Of a stretch of DNA of 64,000 nt, positions 51,601-60,408 are shown in pieces. The stretch is from Alkalinema pantanalense (lineage in GTDB: Bacteria > Cyanobacteriota > Cyanobacteriia > Leptolyngbyales > Leptolyngbyaceae): assembly GCF_050753345.1 (NCBI RefSeq), contig NZ_JBLZFX010000021.1, forward strand, positions 9,138 to 73,137, in the 5' to 3' direction. The position numbers and the translations under genes are program-made. Numbering within the stretch: the stretch's first letter is position 1; the number at the start of each line of letters is the position of its first letter. The notes below the pieces were generated by a model, which saw only the letters and a list, made by a program, of their open reading frames with translations, had not been told where the DNA came from and searched no databases.

Positions 51601-52062
51601 ATGCTTACCTTTTTGTTAGTTTGGAACAGCCAACGGTGGCACTGGCAAAACATTGAAGATCAGTCCCAAGCAGTCCAATCAGGCAAATTAGTCATTATTC
51701 CTTGGAGTTGCGGTAATTCCAAAAACATTCACAAGGGAGATCGAGTCTTTTTCACAAAATTGGGGCAAGCACCCAAAGGCATTTTTGCATCAGGATATGT
51801 AATTCAAGCTTCTTTCAAAAATCAGCATTGGGATGCTGAGCAAGCTGCTGCTGGAGAAACAGCCATGTTTATCACAGTACAGCTCGATACATTGCTGAAT
51901 CCTGCAACAAGTAGCATTCTGCCGCGTCAGCTTCTAGAGACAGATTCTTTTCAACCAATGCATTGGGATAGCCAACGGTCAGGGATACAAATTCCTGCAA
52001 ACGTGGCAGCCACCTTAGAAACAGAGTGGGAGAATTTTTCTAGATCTCTGATTGAGTCTTAA
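51601..52062 (+). CDS. EVE (PUA-like) domain protein
   Basis: A 153-residue protein: TFLLVWNSQRWHW, SCGNSKNIHKGDRVFFTKLG and PKGIFASGYVIQASFKNQHW. This pattern (W at strand 1, GDRVFF.., GI.A.G.V) is that of EVE/PUA-like domains that bind modified bases in nucleic acids, often linked to restriction or RNA modification. The C-terminus (PRQLLETDSFQPMHWDSQRSG) carries the conserved W region. Specific partner unknown; no restriction gene is adjacent. ATG start. Its 3' end overlaps the ABC permease gene by 23 bases on the other strand. Confidence 0.75.
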   Translation: MLTFLLVWNSQRWHWQNIEDQSQAVQSGKLVIIPWSCGNSKNIHKGDRVFFTKLGQAPKGIFASGYVIQASFKNQHWDAEQAAAGETAMFITVQLDTLLNPATSSILPRQLLETDSFQPMHWDSQRSGIQIPANVAATLETEWENFSRSLIES

Positions 52063-52669
52063 CACCCTCTATGGCCTTCGGTTTGAGACGTTTTTGAATT
52101 AGGAAACCAACAAAGTTTAAAATCTGATCCATCAAAAATGCCGTGACCATGACCGCGATCGCCGCATTCACCACAAGTTTTAAGCTTTGCTCCCCTTGGT
52201 TATAGAGATCCCAAATATAAAATCCTAGGGTCTGACTACTTGATAAAAGAATATCCGCCGTGATCATGACAGACCAAGCCAGCATCAGCCCAAACCGTAA
52301 GCCCTGAAAAATGCTGGGAATCGCAAAAAACATCTGGTTTTGGTGCCGTCGTGCCCGTTGAATGCCGATCGCCGTGTAAATCGCCACCACCCAAAATGTA
52401 CTAAACGCCACCAGCAGGGTTCCGATCGGCTCGGTTTGCTTTAACCAAATCAGTAGAATAGGGATTAACAGCACCGCAGGCAGGGACGCCGGAACTTGCA
52501 ACACATACTTGGCAGCGCCCGCCGTCCACCGATTTAGCCCCAGCAACGTCCCCAACACCAACCCCGATAACGCTGCTGGCACAAATCCGGTCAGTAACAA
52601 CACCAAGGTTTGAACCAACGCTGGCACGACAGATGTATTCATCACTAGGTCAGGAGCACTGGTTTCCAT
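52040..52669 (-). CDS. Short ABC transporter permease, NitT/TauT type
   Basis: A 209-residue inner-membrane permease with five or six spans, such as LVQTLVLLLTGFVPAALSGL, LPAVLLIPILLIWL, VAFSTFWVVAIYTAIGIQRA and GLMLAWSVMITADILL. The match to the binding-protein-dependent permease family is clear. The region between IGIQRARRHQNQMFFA and IPSIFQGLRFGLML is about 20 residues short, so the usual EAA cytosolic loop for the ATPase is missing or altered. No partner ATPase or binding protein is in the neighbourhood. It may be non-functional or a specialised orphan. Confidence 0.75.
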   Translation of the reverse strand: METSAPDLVMNTSVVPALVQTLVLLLTGFVPAALSGLVLGTLLGLNRWTAGAAKYVLQVPASLPAVLLIPILLIWLKQTEPIGTLLVAFSTFWVVAIYTAIGIQRARRHQNQMFFAIPSIFQGLRFGLMLAWSVMITADILLSSSQTLGFYIWDLYNQGEQSLKLVVNAAIAVMVTAFLMDQILNFVGFLIQKRLKPKAIEGVKTQSEI

Positions 52670-52846
52670 AGGTCAAGCGTCAAACTGACGAATAATACAC
52701 AACGATCGAGCAAATTTTAAGCTAAAAATTGAGGGCAGGCGTTCCCACCCACCCAAGGCATCATCTCCCCAGCATTCAGCACTCCAGCCAAACCCTTGTG
52801 CCCTCACAAGAACGGTTGATGATTAAGCGATGGATTCCATTGCCGA

Positions 52847-53452
52847 TTATGCAGTGGGTTCGGGGGTTCCTGTCGCCGTTGCCTGTTGTTCTAGTGCTTG
52901 TTTTTTCTTTTCTGCATCCAGACGGCGCTTGCGGGCATAAAGTTGAATGCTAGCCGCAAAAGCCACCACCATCAAGAGAATGACATAGCCTGTTGCATTG
53001 GTGGGAATATCATTCTTAAACACCGCCAACATCACCACCACCACTAAAAAGAAAGTGGGAAATTCATTCATCCAACGAAATTGCTTTGAGGTCAGCGGCG
53101 TTTCCCCCGCTTCCAACTTCGCAATAATGCGCCGACAAAAGAAATGAAACACAACTAAAACACCCACCAGCGCAATCTTCACATGCAGCCAGGTTTGGTG
53201 CAGAAATTCCGGTTGTACCACCAGCATCCCGATCGCCATCGCGATCGTCACAATCATCGCGGGCGTCATGATAATGCCGTAGAGGCGTTTTTCCATCAGC
53301 GTGTACTGTTCCCGCAGAATGCTGCGCACGGGTTCAGTCTGCTGTTCCTGGGCTTCGGCATGGTAAACAAACAAGCGGGGCAGGTAGAACAGACCCGCAA
53401 ACCAAGAGACAAAGCCAACGATGTGAAAGGCTTTAAACCAAAAATAGGGCAT
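52847..53452 (-). CDS. hemJ: Protoporphyrinogen IX oxidase HemJ
   Basis: A 201-residue membrane enzyme that oxidises protoporphyrinogen IX to protoporphyrin IX, the last common step of haem and chlorophyll synthesis. FKAFHIVGFVSWFAGLFYLPR with the essential His, YTLMEKRLYGIIMTPAMIVT, TWLHVKIALVGVLVVFHFF and FRWMNEFPTFFLVVVVMLAV are diagnostic. Four membrane spans. The C-terminus is polar (KRRLDAEKKKQALEQQATAT). ATG start. Confidence 0.95.
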   Translation of the reverse strand: MPYFWFKAFHIVGFVSWFAGLFYLPRLFVYHAEAQEQQTEPVRSILREQYTLMEKRLYGIIMTPAMIVTIAMAIGMLVVQPEFLHQTWLHVKIALVGVLVVFHFFCRRIIAKLEAGETPLTSKQFRWMNEFPTFFLVVVVMLAVFKNDIPTNATGYVILLMVVAFAASIQLYARKRRLDAEKKKQALEQQATATGTPEPTA

Positions 53453-53551
53453 AGATTAAAGTCAGGATGTGAAAAACGCCTGACTGTATTAAAGGCAATG
53501 TCCTGTCCCCAAAGCAAGGGGGAGACGGAAAGCAAGGGGAAACAGATTGCT

Positions 53552-54436
53552 CTAGCGCGATCGCTGCAAAACTCGTTGCTTCTGACGCTCTTGGTTGCGC
53601 TGGAGGCGTTCCTCCGTTTGTAGGTCAATGCAGTGGGGGCAATGAATCCCCTCTTGGTACTGGTCGGACTGACGTTCTGCGATCGACAAAGGATGGCCAC
53701 AGGCGAGACACAACTCGTAGGAACCTTCCTCGACCCCATGGGTCACCGCCACCCGTTGATCAAAAACGAAGCATTCCCCGGCCCATAGGCTATCTTCCGG
53801 AGCCACTTCTTCCAGATACTTCAAAATTCCGCCCTTGAGGTGATACACGGTTTCGAACCCCTGGGACAGCATATAGGCCGAAGCCTTTTCGCAACGAATC
53901 CCTCCGGTACAAAACATCGCCACTTTACGATGCTGATTAGGATCCAAATTCTGCTGAACGTAGTCCGGGAACTGGCGGAAAGATTCTGTTTGGGGATTGA
54001 TGGCTCCCTGGAAGCTCCCCGTTCTGACCTCGAAGTCATTGCGGGTGTCAATGACAATCACCTCAGGATCCTGAATCACCCGATTCCAATCCTGGGGATC
54101 AACATAGGTACCCACCCCCTCCGCAGGGTTAACCTCCGGGAGCCCTAGGGTGACAATTTCCGGTTTGACTTTCACTTTGAGCCGAGCGAAGGGCTGCTGA
54201 TCCGTGTAGGATTCCTTAACTTCCAGACTGGCTAGTCGAGGATCCGATCGCAATTCCGCAAAAATTCTATCGATCGCCGATCGCGAACCGCTAATCGTAC
54301 CGTTGATCCCTTCCTGGGCGAGCAAGATTGTGCCCTGGATTTGCAGATCCACACAGCGATCGAACAGGTAATCTCGCAACAGGTGGCAATCGGGCAGCGC
54401 CACAAACTGATAGAAGGCCGCAACAACGATAGACAT
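53552..54436 (-). CDS. trhO: tRNA uridine-34 5-hydroxylase TrhO (rhodanese family)
   Basis: TrhO hydroxylates U34 of some tRNAs, an oxygen-dependent step in wobble modification. 294 residues. An N-terminal acylphosphatase-like domain (AAFYQFVALPDCHLLRDYLF; LLAQEGINGTISGSR) is followed by the rhodanese domain with VIDTRNDFEVRTGSFQGAIN and catalytic FCTGGIRCEKASAYML. A C-terminal zinc-like Cys set follows (CLACGHPLS; HCPHCIDLQ). ATG start. Confidence 0.93.
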   Translation of the reverse strand: MSIVVAAFYQFVALPDCHLLRDYLFDRCVDLQIQGTILLAQEGINGTISGSRSAIDRIFAELRSDPRLASLEVKESYTDQQPFARLKVKVKPEIVTLGLPEVNPAEGVGTYVDPQDWNRVIQDPEVIVIDTRNDFEVRTGSFQGAINPQTESFRQFPDYVQQNLDPNQHRKVAMFCTGGIRCEKASAYMLSQGFETVYHLKGGILKYLEEVAPEDSLWAGECFVFDQRVAVTHGVEEGSYELCLACGHPLSIAERQSDQYQEGIHCPHCIDLQTEERLQRNQERQKQRVLQRSR

Positions 54437-54440
54437 GGTG

Positions 54441-54474
54441 AAAGGGGTTGGAGGGTGTAGGGGTTGGAGGGGGA
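54441..54474. repeat. G-rich tract upstream of trhO
   Basis: GGGG, GGG, GGGG and GGGGG runs separated by TTGGA or TGTA occur within 34 bp, a potential G-quadruplex on the + strand. It lies 5 bases upstream of the trhO start codon and mirrors the G-rich arm of copy C. Confidence 0.6.
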
Positions 54475-54568
54475 TCTAACTAAGGATATTGATCGGTCAT
54501 TGCAAACTCTAGGCTGATTATCTAATCAGATACTGACAGAAAAGTCATCCTACACAGCAATCATTTAA

Positions 54569-54651
54569 GGAATTTGCTAAGAAATAACATACTCAATTCA
54601 TCCACCCATCCACCCATCTACTCATCTACCCACTCTCGACCCAGTACTCTG
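54569..54651. repeat. G-rich dispersed repeat, copy D (partial)
   Basis: AGGAATTTGCTAAGAAATAA at the left matches the conserved left end of copies A-C. Then CCACCCATCCACCCATCTAC and TCATCTACCC form the C-rich interior. The ATTTTATTG right end is not visible, so this copy is degraded or truncated. It ends at the stop codon of ssb. Confidence 0.65.
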
Positions 54652-54652
54652 C

Positions 54653-55024
54653 TTAGAAATCATCTTCGTAGCCACCGCCACCACTGTTCATCGAAGTTTC
54701 GTTATCTCGACGGGAACCCAGCAGTTCTAGCCGATCGACCAAAATGACGGGCGACGTCCGATTGGCTCCCGTATTGCGATCGACCCAGGTGTCAAACTTG
54801 AGGGAACCTTTAACCCCCACCAAACTCCCCTTACGCACATATTGCTCAGCCACCTCTGCCTGCCGGCCCCACAACTCCAGGTTGAACCAATCCGGCTGGT
54901 CATTGTTGCGGCTGTTACGATTGACCGCCAAGGTTAACCGACATTTAACGCTCCCGGACTCAAAATATTTGACATCCGGATCTCCGCCGACGCGACCCAC
55001 AAGGGTGATAACGTTTAAGCTCAT
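54653..55024 (-). CDS. ssb: Single-stranded DNA-binding protein
   Basis: A 123-residue SSB: MSLNVITLVGRVGGDPDVKY, FNLELWGRQAEVAEQYVRKG and VGVKGSLKFDTWVDRNTGA give the OB fold. A short Gly-rich linker and acidic tip (SGGGGYEDDF) follow. This tip lacks the canonical DDDIPF but is of the acidic-aromatic type that recruits partners. It protects single strands in replication and repair. ATG start. It is divergent from mreB across 781 bp, an arrangement common in cyanobacteria. Confidence 0.94.
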   Translation of the reverse strand: MSLNVITLVGRVGGDPDVKYFESGSVKCRLTLAVNRNSRNNDQPDWFNLELWGRQAEVAEQYVRKGSLVGVKGSLKFDTWVDRNTGANRTSPVILVDRLELLGSRRDNETSMNSGGGGYEDDF

Positions 55025-55805
55025 GACCTTTTGTTTCAGTTCTTAGGTACTGGTAGATAAGTTCGTTTCCCTATCCTAACTAGAAGATTCCCCCCCAGCG
55101 CAGAATCTTTCTGCGTTCTACTCCTTTCCAACGGATTTTCAGTAGGATAGGGCATGTGCTCTGGGCGATCCCTAGAGTCCAGTCGCCCGGTCAATGGGCT
55201 CGATCGCAGTACTTGTTTGACCACCTTTTAAGAGATCTTTTAGATTTATGTGGTTATATAGGTGCATAACAGATTGCGATATCTGACGGATGACCTCAAG
55301 CATTGATGGTGTAGCATCCGATGATTTTTACCCTCTGACGGATTTTTTACGCATTTTTCAGTTCCCATTTCTCTTCCAAATTTTTCACCTAGAGGGAATG
55401 CTCCATCTGGCTTGTACCCACTTAACATATCTCGCTTAAATATCTTGTCTCCTAGACCTTTCGCCTATGATTAATCACACGGCACGCCAGAAAAACTCGC
55501 CGTTGAATGTAACAAATGAATCTCAGAGTGGTAAATTATTGCCAATTTAACCGGGTTGTCCTTGAACCGTGTGTTAACTGCTCATAGAAGAGAGCCAGTT
55601 TCCCCTGGGTTAGCGATCGGGTCGTCTAGACGGTGGTCAGAAAACATACTAGAATCCACCTTTGTTTCCATTGTCCATACAAGCTGATGTTTCCACTAAA
55701 ACACTTTGGCAACATCTCCAGGTTGGGCTTTCAAGTTGGACTTCCCATTGCAAGGGTGGCTGGGCTTCAGGAACGTTGTCGTTAGTACAGAAGGCAGAGT
55801 AAGTC
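55025..55805. other. 781-bp divergent region between ssb and mreB
   Basis: No gene is supported. It is long enough to hold the mreBCD promoter and a leader. AT-rich DNA lies around 55230-55520. I saw no tmRNA, SRP RNA or RNase P RNA pattern, and no riboswitch consensus. Confidence 0.45.
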
Positions 55806-56843
55806 GTGGGTCTTTTCAGTCGCTTTTCCCTGTCCCGTGATATGGGGATTGATCTGGGTACCGCTAATACGTTGGTTTACGTTTCAGGGAAGGGCATTGT
55901 CCTGCAGGAACCGTCCGTAGTGGCGATCGATCAAAATGAGCGCGTTCCCTTGGCCGTTGGAGAAGATGCCAAACGCATGCTGGGTCGGACACCGGGAAAT
56001 ATTGTGGCACTGCGTCCACTGCGGGATGGGGTCATCGCCGATTTTGATACCGCAGAACTCATGTTGAAGCATTTCATCACTCGGGTTCATGAAGGGAAGC
56101 AATTGGTTTCACCGCGCGTGGTGATTGGCATTCCCAGCGGAGTCACTGGCGTAGAACGGCGGGCCGTCATGGATGCGGCCACCCAAGCGGGTGCGCGGGA
56201 AGTTTTCTTGATTGATGAACCTGTAGCAGCGGCGATCGGGGCGGGCTTACCCGTAGCCGAACCGACGGGCAATATGATTATTGACATCGGCGGCGGCACC
56301 ACCGAAGTGGCCGTACTCAGCTTGCAAGGCACGGTGCTGAGCGAATCAGTACGGGTGGCGGGTGACGAATTGAGTGACGCGATCGTCCAGTACATGAAAA
56401 AGGTACATAACCTCGTGATTGGGGAACGTACCGCCGAGGAAATCAAGATCGCGATCGGGTCAGCCTACCCTAGCCGCGATGCCGACGAAGAAACCATGGA
56501 AGTGCGCGGACTACACCTGCTGTCGGGTCTACCTCAAACCGTGACGATCAAAGCCCCGGAAATTCGCGAAAGCATGGCTGAGCCGTTGGCAGTGATCGTC
56601 GATGCGGTCAAACGCACCCTAGAACGGACACCGCCGGAGTTGGCATCTGACATCATCGATCGGGGCATCATGTTGGCAGGAGGGGGAGCTTTGCTCAAGG
56701 GCCTCGATACGCTGATCAGCCATGAAACCGGAATCGTAGTTCACGTGGCTGCCGATCCCCTCAGTTGTGTCGTGTTGGGTACCGGGCGAGTTCTGGAGAA
56801 CTTCAATCAACTGGGACGGGTATTCAGCAGCCGTCCACGCTAG
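55806..56843 (+). CDS. mreB: Rod shape-determining actin-like protein MreB
   Basis: A 345-residue bacterial actin that positions cell-wall synthesis along the side wall. RDMGIDLGTANTLVYVSGKG (phosphate 1), RAVMDAATQAGAREVFLIDEPVAAAIGAGLPV, IIDIGGGTTEVAVLSLQGTV (phosphate 2) and RGIMLAGGGALLKGLDTLIS (adenosine) are complete. The start is GTG 55806. First gene of an mreB-mreC-mreD operon. Confidence 0.97.
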   Translation: MGLFSRFSLSRDMGIDLGTANTLVYVSGKGIVLQEPSVVAIDQNERVPLAVGEDAKRMLGRTPGNIVALRPLRDGVIADFDTAELMLKHFITRVHEGKQLVSPRVVIGIPSGVTGVERRAVMDAATQAGAREVFLIDEPVAAAIGAGLPVAEPTGNMIIDIGGGTTEVAVLSLQGTVLSESVRVAGDELSDAIVQYMKKVHNLVIGERTAEEIKIAIGSAYPSRDADEETMEVRGLHLLSGLPQTVTIKAPEIRESMAEPLAVIVDAVKRTLERTPPELASDIIDRGIMLAGGGALLKGLDTLISHETGIVVHVAADPLSCVVLGTGRVLENFNQLGRVFSSRPR

Positions 56844-56913
56844 GACGGATTGCCATCCAAGTTCTCCTGATCCAGGCAATTCTCGGGTGGAAGGTAATTC
56901 AGTCATCTACTGA

Positions 56914-57822
56914 ATGTTGAAAGGGACTGAGATCGTGCTTTTCACCCGACCTAAAGTCGTCCAACCTCGAACAAATCTTCGCATGTTTACAGTACGCCGC
57001 TGGTGGGAACGGTACGGAACGCAAACTCTTTTGATCGGCCTTGCGATCGGAACAGCGGCGATCGTGCGTCAAACCCAAGGCATTTGGCTCATGGAAACCT
57101 ATCAAGGGTTGACTCGTCCGTTTCAAGGCGATCCGAACCAAGCCGCCGTACAAATCGAAAATGCGCAGGTTTTAGAACTCCAGCAGCGGCTGATCGAATT
57201 GCAAAACCGCAATCAGCGACTGGAAGAATTACTCGGCTTAGTTCAAGGCAAAAAGCCAGAAGCCTTACCTGCCCCAGTGATTGGCCGCAGCGCAGACCAT
57301 TGGTGGCAACAGGTCATCCTAGGACGAGGCAGTCAGGATGGCGTACAAGTCAACAGCGTTGTTATGGCTCCTGGGGGCGTCGTTGGACGAGTTAGCCAGG
57401 TGAGTAACCATGCCAGCCGAGTTGTGCTGTTAAGTGACGCCGCTAACCAGGTGGGTGTCACGGTAAGCCGTAGCCGTGCCACAGGGTATATGAAGGGACA
57501 AACGGGAGAAAATGCAGGCACCCAGGTGATCATGCAGTTTTTTGATAAGGTGCCCGATGTCCGCAAGGGCGATACGGTGGTCACTTCGGCCTTTAGTAGC
57601 AAGTTTCCTGCGGGCTTACCCGTTGGGCGAATCGAGTCGATCGACCTCAGCAAGAGTCCTGCCCCGGAAGCCATTATTCAACTGACTGCGCCCATCAGTT
57701 CCCTAGAATGGGTTGCCGTTTATCCTCCCGGCGTTCCTAATCAAGCGGATGCCCTGCCCAACCCAGAACCTTCCCCCTCTTCTAGTTTTGCACCTAGCCC
57801 TTCACCGTCAGCCCAACCATGA
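56914..57822 (+). CDS. mreC: Rod shape-determining protein MreC
   Basis: The periplasmic scaffold linking MreB to wall synthases. 302 residues at most. An N-terminal signal anchor (about 33-52, TLLIGLAIGTAAIV), a coiled coil (about 85-115, ENAQVLELQQRLIELQNRNQ) and a beta domain with ADHWWQQVILGRGSQDGVQVNSVV and SRVVLLSDAANQVGV are present. A Pro/Ser-rich tail ends it. The start is uncertain: ATG 56914, GTG 56935 (AAAGGGA upstream) or ATG 56983 (MFTVRRWW, closest to relatives). It overlaps mreD by 4 bases (ATGA). Confidence 0.92.
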   Translation: MLKGTEIVLFTRPKVVQPRTNLRMFTVRRWWERYGTQTLLIGLAIGTAAIVRQTQGIWLMETYQGLTRPFQGDPNQAAVQIENAQVLELQQRLIELQNRNQRLEELLGLVQGKKPEALPAPVIGRSADHWWQQVILGRGSQDGVQVNSVVMAPGGVVGRVSQVSNHASRVVLLSDAANQVGVTVSRSRATGYMKGQTGENAGTQVIMQFFDKVPDVRKGDTVVTSAFSSKFPAGLPVGRIESIDLSKSPAPEAIIQLTAPISSLEWVAVYPPGVPNQADALPNPEPSPSSSFAPSPSPSAQP

Positions 57823-58400
57823 TTCGTTTGTTCGCTTTCGGTCAGCTTTCCCGGCAGTGTTCCCACTGGATGGAACAAAGCCCCTTAGCGCGGTGGGGGA
57901 TGATCTGTGGGGGAACCGCGTTTTCTGTATTTGTCTGTTTAATGTTATTGCCAACGCGCTGGCCAGGAATGACCCTAGCAGGCATTGGCCCTAATTGGTT
58001 GCTGATTTGGGTTGTGGCTTGGAGTCTCAAACGTAACGTTTGGTCGGCGATCGCAGCGGGTCTTTCCTTGGGCTTTTTGCAGGATGCCATGACCGAGTTA
58101 CACCCTAGCCATGCCGTGAGCTTAGTGGTCGTGGGACTATTAACGGCCCGCTTACACAAACAACGCTACCTCCAAGAAGATTTTATTTCCGTGGCGCTGG
58201 TTGTCTTTGGCATGGCGGTGGTCGCCGAAACGGTGACTGCGATTCAGTTCAGCCTCTTGGGCACCCGATCGCTACTGGAAATCTGGAAACACCATCAACT
58301 GATTGCCCTCAGTTCCGCCATTCTCAGCAGTCTGTGGGCACCTGTCATCTATTTCCCGCTGAATCGTTGGTGGCAGTGGGTTGGCATCCAAGAAGATTAG
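57819..58400 (+). CDS. mreD: Rod shape-determining membrane protein MreD
   Basis: A 193-residue integral membrane protein with about five spans (WGMICGGTAFSVFVCLMLLP, NWLLIWVVAWSLKRNVWSAI, AAGLSLGFLQDAMTELHPSH, VALVVFGMAVVAETVTA). The LSLGFLQDAMTE stretch fits MreD. The start ATG overlaps the mreC stop by 4 bases, so translation is coupled. Convergent with the ABC exporter gene and separated from it by a hairpin. Confidence 0.9.
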   Translation: MIRLFAFGQLSRQCSHWMEQSPLARWGMICGGTAFSVFVCLMLLPTRWPGMTLAGIGPNWLLIWVVAWSLKRNVWSAIAAGLSLGFLQDAMTELHPSHAVSLVVVGLLTARLHKQRYLQEDFISVALVVFGMAVVAETVTAIQFSLLGTRSLLEIWKHHQLIALSSAILSSLWAPVIYFPLNRWWQWVGIQED

Positions 58401-58404
58401 GCAG

Positions 58405-58435
58405 GCTGGTTAGACCCAGTTAGAAGTCTAACCAG
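58405..58435. terminator. Bidirectional hairpin between mreD and the ABC exporter gene
   Basis: CTGGTTAGAC (58405-58414) pairs over 10 bp with GTCTAACCAG (58426-58435). It lies in the 60 bp gap between two convergent genes. There is no T run, so efficiency is uncertain. Confidence 0.65.
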
Positions 58436-58460
58436 AGGACAAATTCCTAAGGTTCTTTGC

Positions 58461-60221
58461 CTAAGCTTCCACCACTGCCACCAATTGCTGCTGATTCCAC
58501 AGGGTTTGATATAAACCTGGTGTGGCCAGCAAGGTTTCGTGGTTACCCATCTGCTGTGTCTTCCCCTGATCCATCACAAAAATCCGATCGGCCATGGCAG
58601 CGGCGGATAACTGGTGGGAAATAAAAATCACCGTTTTGCGGCGGGTGCCTTCCGAGAGATTGTTCAAAATTTTCGTAGCCGTTTGGTTGTCCACACTAGA
58701 TAGGGCATCATCCAAAATCAGAATTGGCGAGTCCACCAGCAAGGCTCTCGCCAAGGCTGTGCGTTGCCGTTGCCCTCCGGACAGCGTAATGCCCCGTTCG
58801 CCCACTAAGGTGTCGTAATGTTGGGGAAAGTTCAGGATTTCTGGATGAATTTGGGCTTCTTTCGCTGCCTGTTCGATTTCTAAATCCGTTGCGGTGGGTA
58901 ATCCGTAGGCAATGTTATTGCGAATGGACGTGCTGAATAGAAAGCTGTCTTGGGGCACGTAGGAAATGGCCCCGCGCAAATCTTGCAGGCGCATTTTCGT
59001 AATATCGATGCCATCTAAAAAGAGCTGTCCTGGCGCAATATCCAGCAGGCGGGGAATGGCATTGGCTAAGGTGGATTTTCCGGATCCGATCGCCCCGACG
59101 ATTGCCACCGTTTCCCCCGGCAGAATCTCAAAATGGATCTGCTTCAGCGCCGAGACAGCTTCACCTTCAGCCGTGGCATACTGATAGCTCAAGTTACGTG
59201 CTTGCAGGTGACCTCGAATTTGTTCCGGGGCGATCGGGATGGTATCGGCGGCATCTTGAACCTTGGGTTCCACCGAGAGGATGGCTTCGATGCGATCGAT
59301 GCTGACTTCCCCTCGTTGGTAGGCGGTAATCGTAAAGCCCATCAGCGCCGTCGGAAAGGCCAGCTTTTCCACGAAGATAAACAGCGCAATTAAATCTTCA
59401 ATATTCAACTCACCCCGTTGGATGGCAGGCCCCCCAAACCAGAGCAAAATCAAGCTGCTGCCATAGGCCAACCCCGACAAAATCGGAAACAGGGTTGTGC
59501 GGGTCTTCGCCAACTTTAGGTTCGCCCCAAACAGTCGATCGTTCAAATCTTCAAACGCTTGGCGCTCATTAGCTTCCTGGGCATAAATTTTGATTAAGGA
59601 AATTCCACTCATGTCCTCCTGGATCAGTTCACTCAGATCCGACAGACGTTCCTGAACGGCAATTTGCTGGTTACGGAGCTTATTGCTAAATAAATTGACC
59701 ACCACCAGCATCACGGGATAGATCATTAACGCCAGCAAACTCAGTTTGACGTTAATTTGCAGCATGGCGGGCAAGGTCATGCCATAGGCAAAGATGGTAT
59801 TGGCCAAACTCAAAATGGCAAAGCCCAGCAATCGCCGAATATTATCCACATCACTGGTGGCACGGTTGATCAGATCTCCGATCGTATTGGTGGAAAAATA
59901 CGACGGTTCCATGCGCAGCAGATGATTGAAAATGCGCTGCTTGAGATCAAACTCTACCTGGCGACCCACCCCAAACAGCAACATCCGTGACACCATCCGA
60001 ATCACCCACATGACGGAGGCCAGGACAAAGACGATCGCCGCATAGAACAACACCCGATCGAACTGAAAGGTGATTCTCAGTTCACGAATCCCATCACGAA
60101 TTTGCAGGGGAATGTAAATACTGAGGGCGTTGACGAGAAACAGGGCAAAAATACCGCCTGCTGCTTGTTTCCAGTGGGGCTGGAGGTAGGTACCCAGTTG
60201 CTGTAGCCGCGATCGCGCCAT
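58461..60221 (-). CDS. ABC exporter half-transporter (MdlA/MsbA-like)
   Basis: A 586-residue fusion of an N-terminal six-helix membrane domain and a C-terminal ATPase. Walker A is GAIGSGKSTLANAIPRLLDI, the signature LSGGQRQRTALARALL, and Walker B ILILDDALSSVDNQTA. The residue after the Walker B Asp is Asp, not the catalytic Glu, as in the degenerate-site partner of heterodimeric exporters of the MdlA/YheI kind. The partner is not in the window. Substrate unknown (lipids or drugs for the family). ATG start. Confidence 0.92.
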   Translation of the reverse strand: MARSRLQQLGTYLQPHWKQAAGGIFALFLVNALSIYIPLQIRDGIRELRITFQFDRVLFYAAIVFVLASVMWVIRMVSRMLLFGVGRQVEFDLKQRIFNHLLRMEPSYFSTNTIGDLINRATSDVDNIRRLLGFAILSLANTIFAYGMTLPAMLQINVKLSLLALMIYPVMLVVVNLFSNKLRNQQIAVQERLSDLSELIQEDMSGISLIKIYAQEANERQAFEDLNDRLFGANLKLAKTRTTLFPILSGLAYGSSLILLWFGGPAIQRGELNIEDLIALFIFVEKLAFPTALMGFTITAYQRGEVSIDRIEAILSVEPKVQDAADTIPIAPEQIRGHLQARNLSYQYATAEGEAVSALKQIHFEILPGETVAIVGAIGSGKSTLANAIPRLLDIAPGQLFLDGIDITKMRLQDLRGAISYVPQDSFLFSTSIRNNIAYGLPTATDLEIEQAAKEAQIHPEILNFPQHYDTLVGERGITLSGGQRQRTALARALLVDSPILILDDALSSVDNQTATKILNNLSEGTRRKTVIFISHQLSAAAMADRIFVMDQGKTQQMGNHETLLATPGLYQTLWNQQQLVAVVEA

Positions 60222-60408
60222 AACTCAAACCTGCGAAACGAGAGTGTGAAGCTAGCCATAGAGACTTCCGATTCTAGCGCGACGAAGCGGTAAAATACGA
60301 CATCACAGCGACTTCATAGATCCTGGGATGCCCACGTAATCAGCCGTGGGACAATCTATTCAACATCCGATTCAATTTTTGGTTCTGATCCCTCTGGAGG
60401 CCAATACC

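Noticed and set aside
55025..55805. Structured RNA gene between ssb and mreB
   Set aside because: No tmRNA, SRP RNA, RNase P or 6S-like conserved motif could be found by eye.
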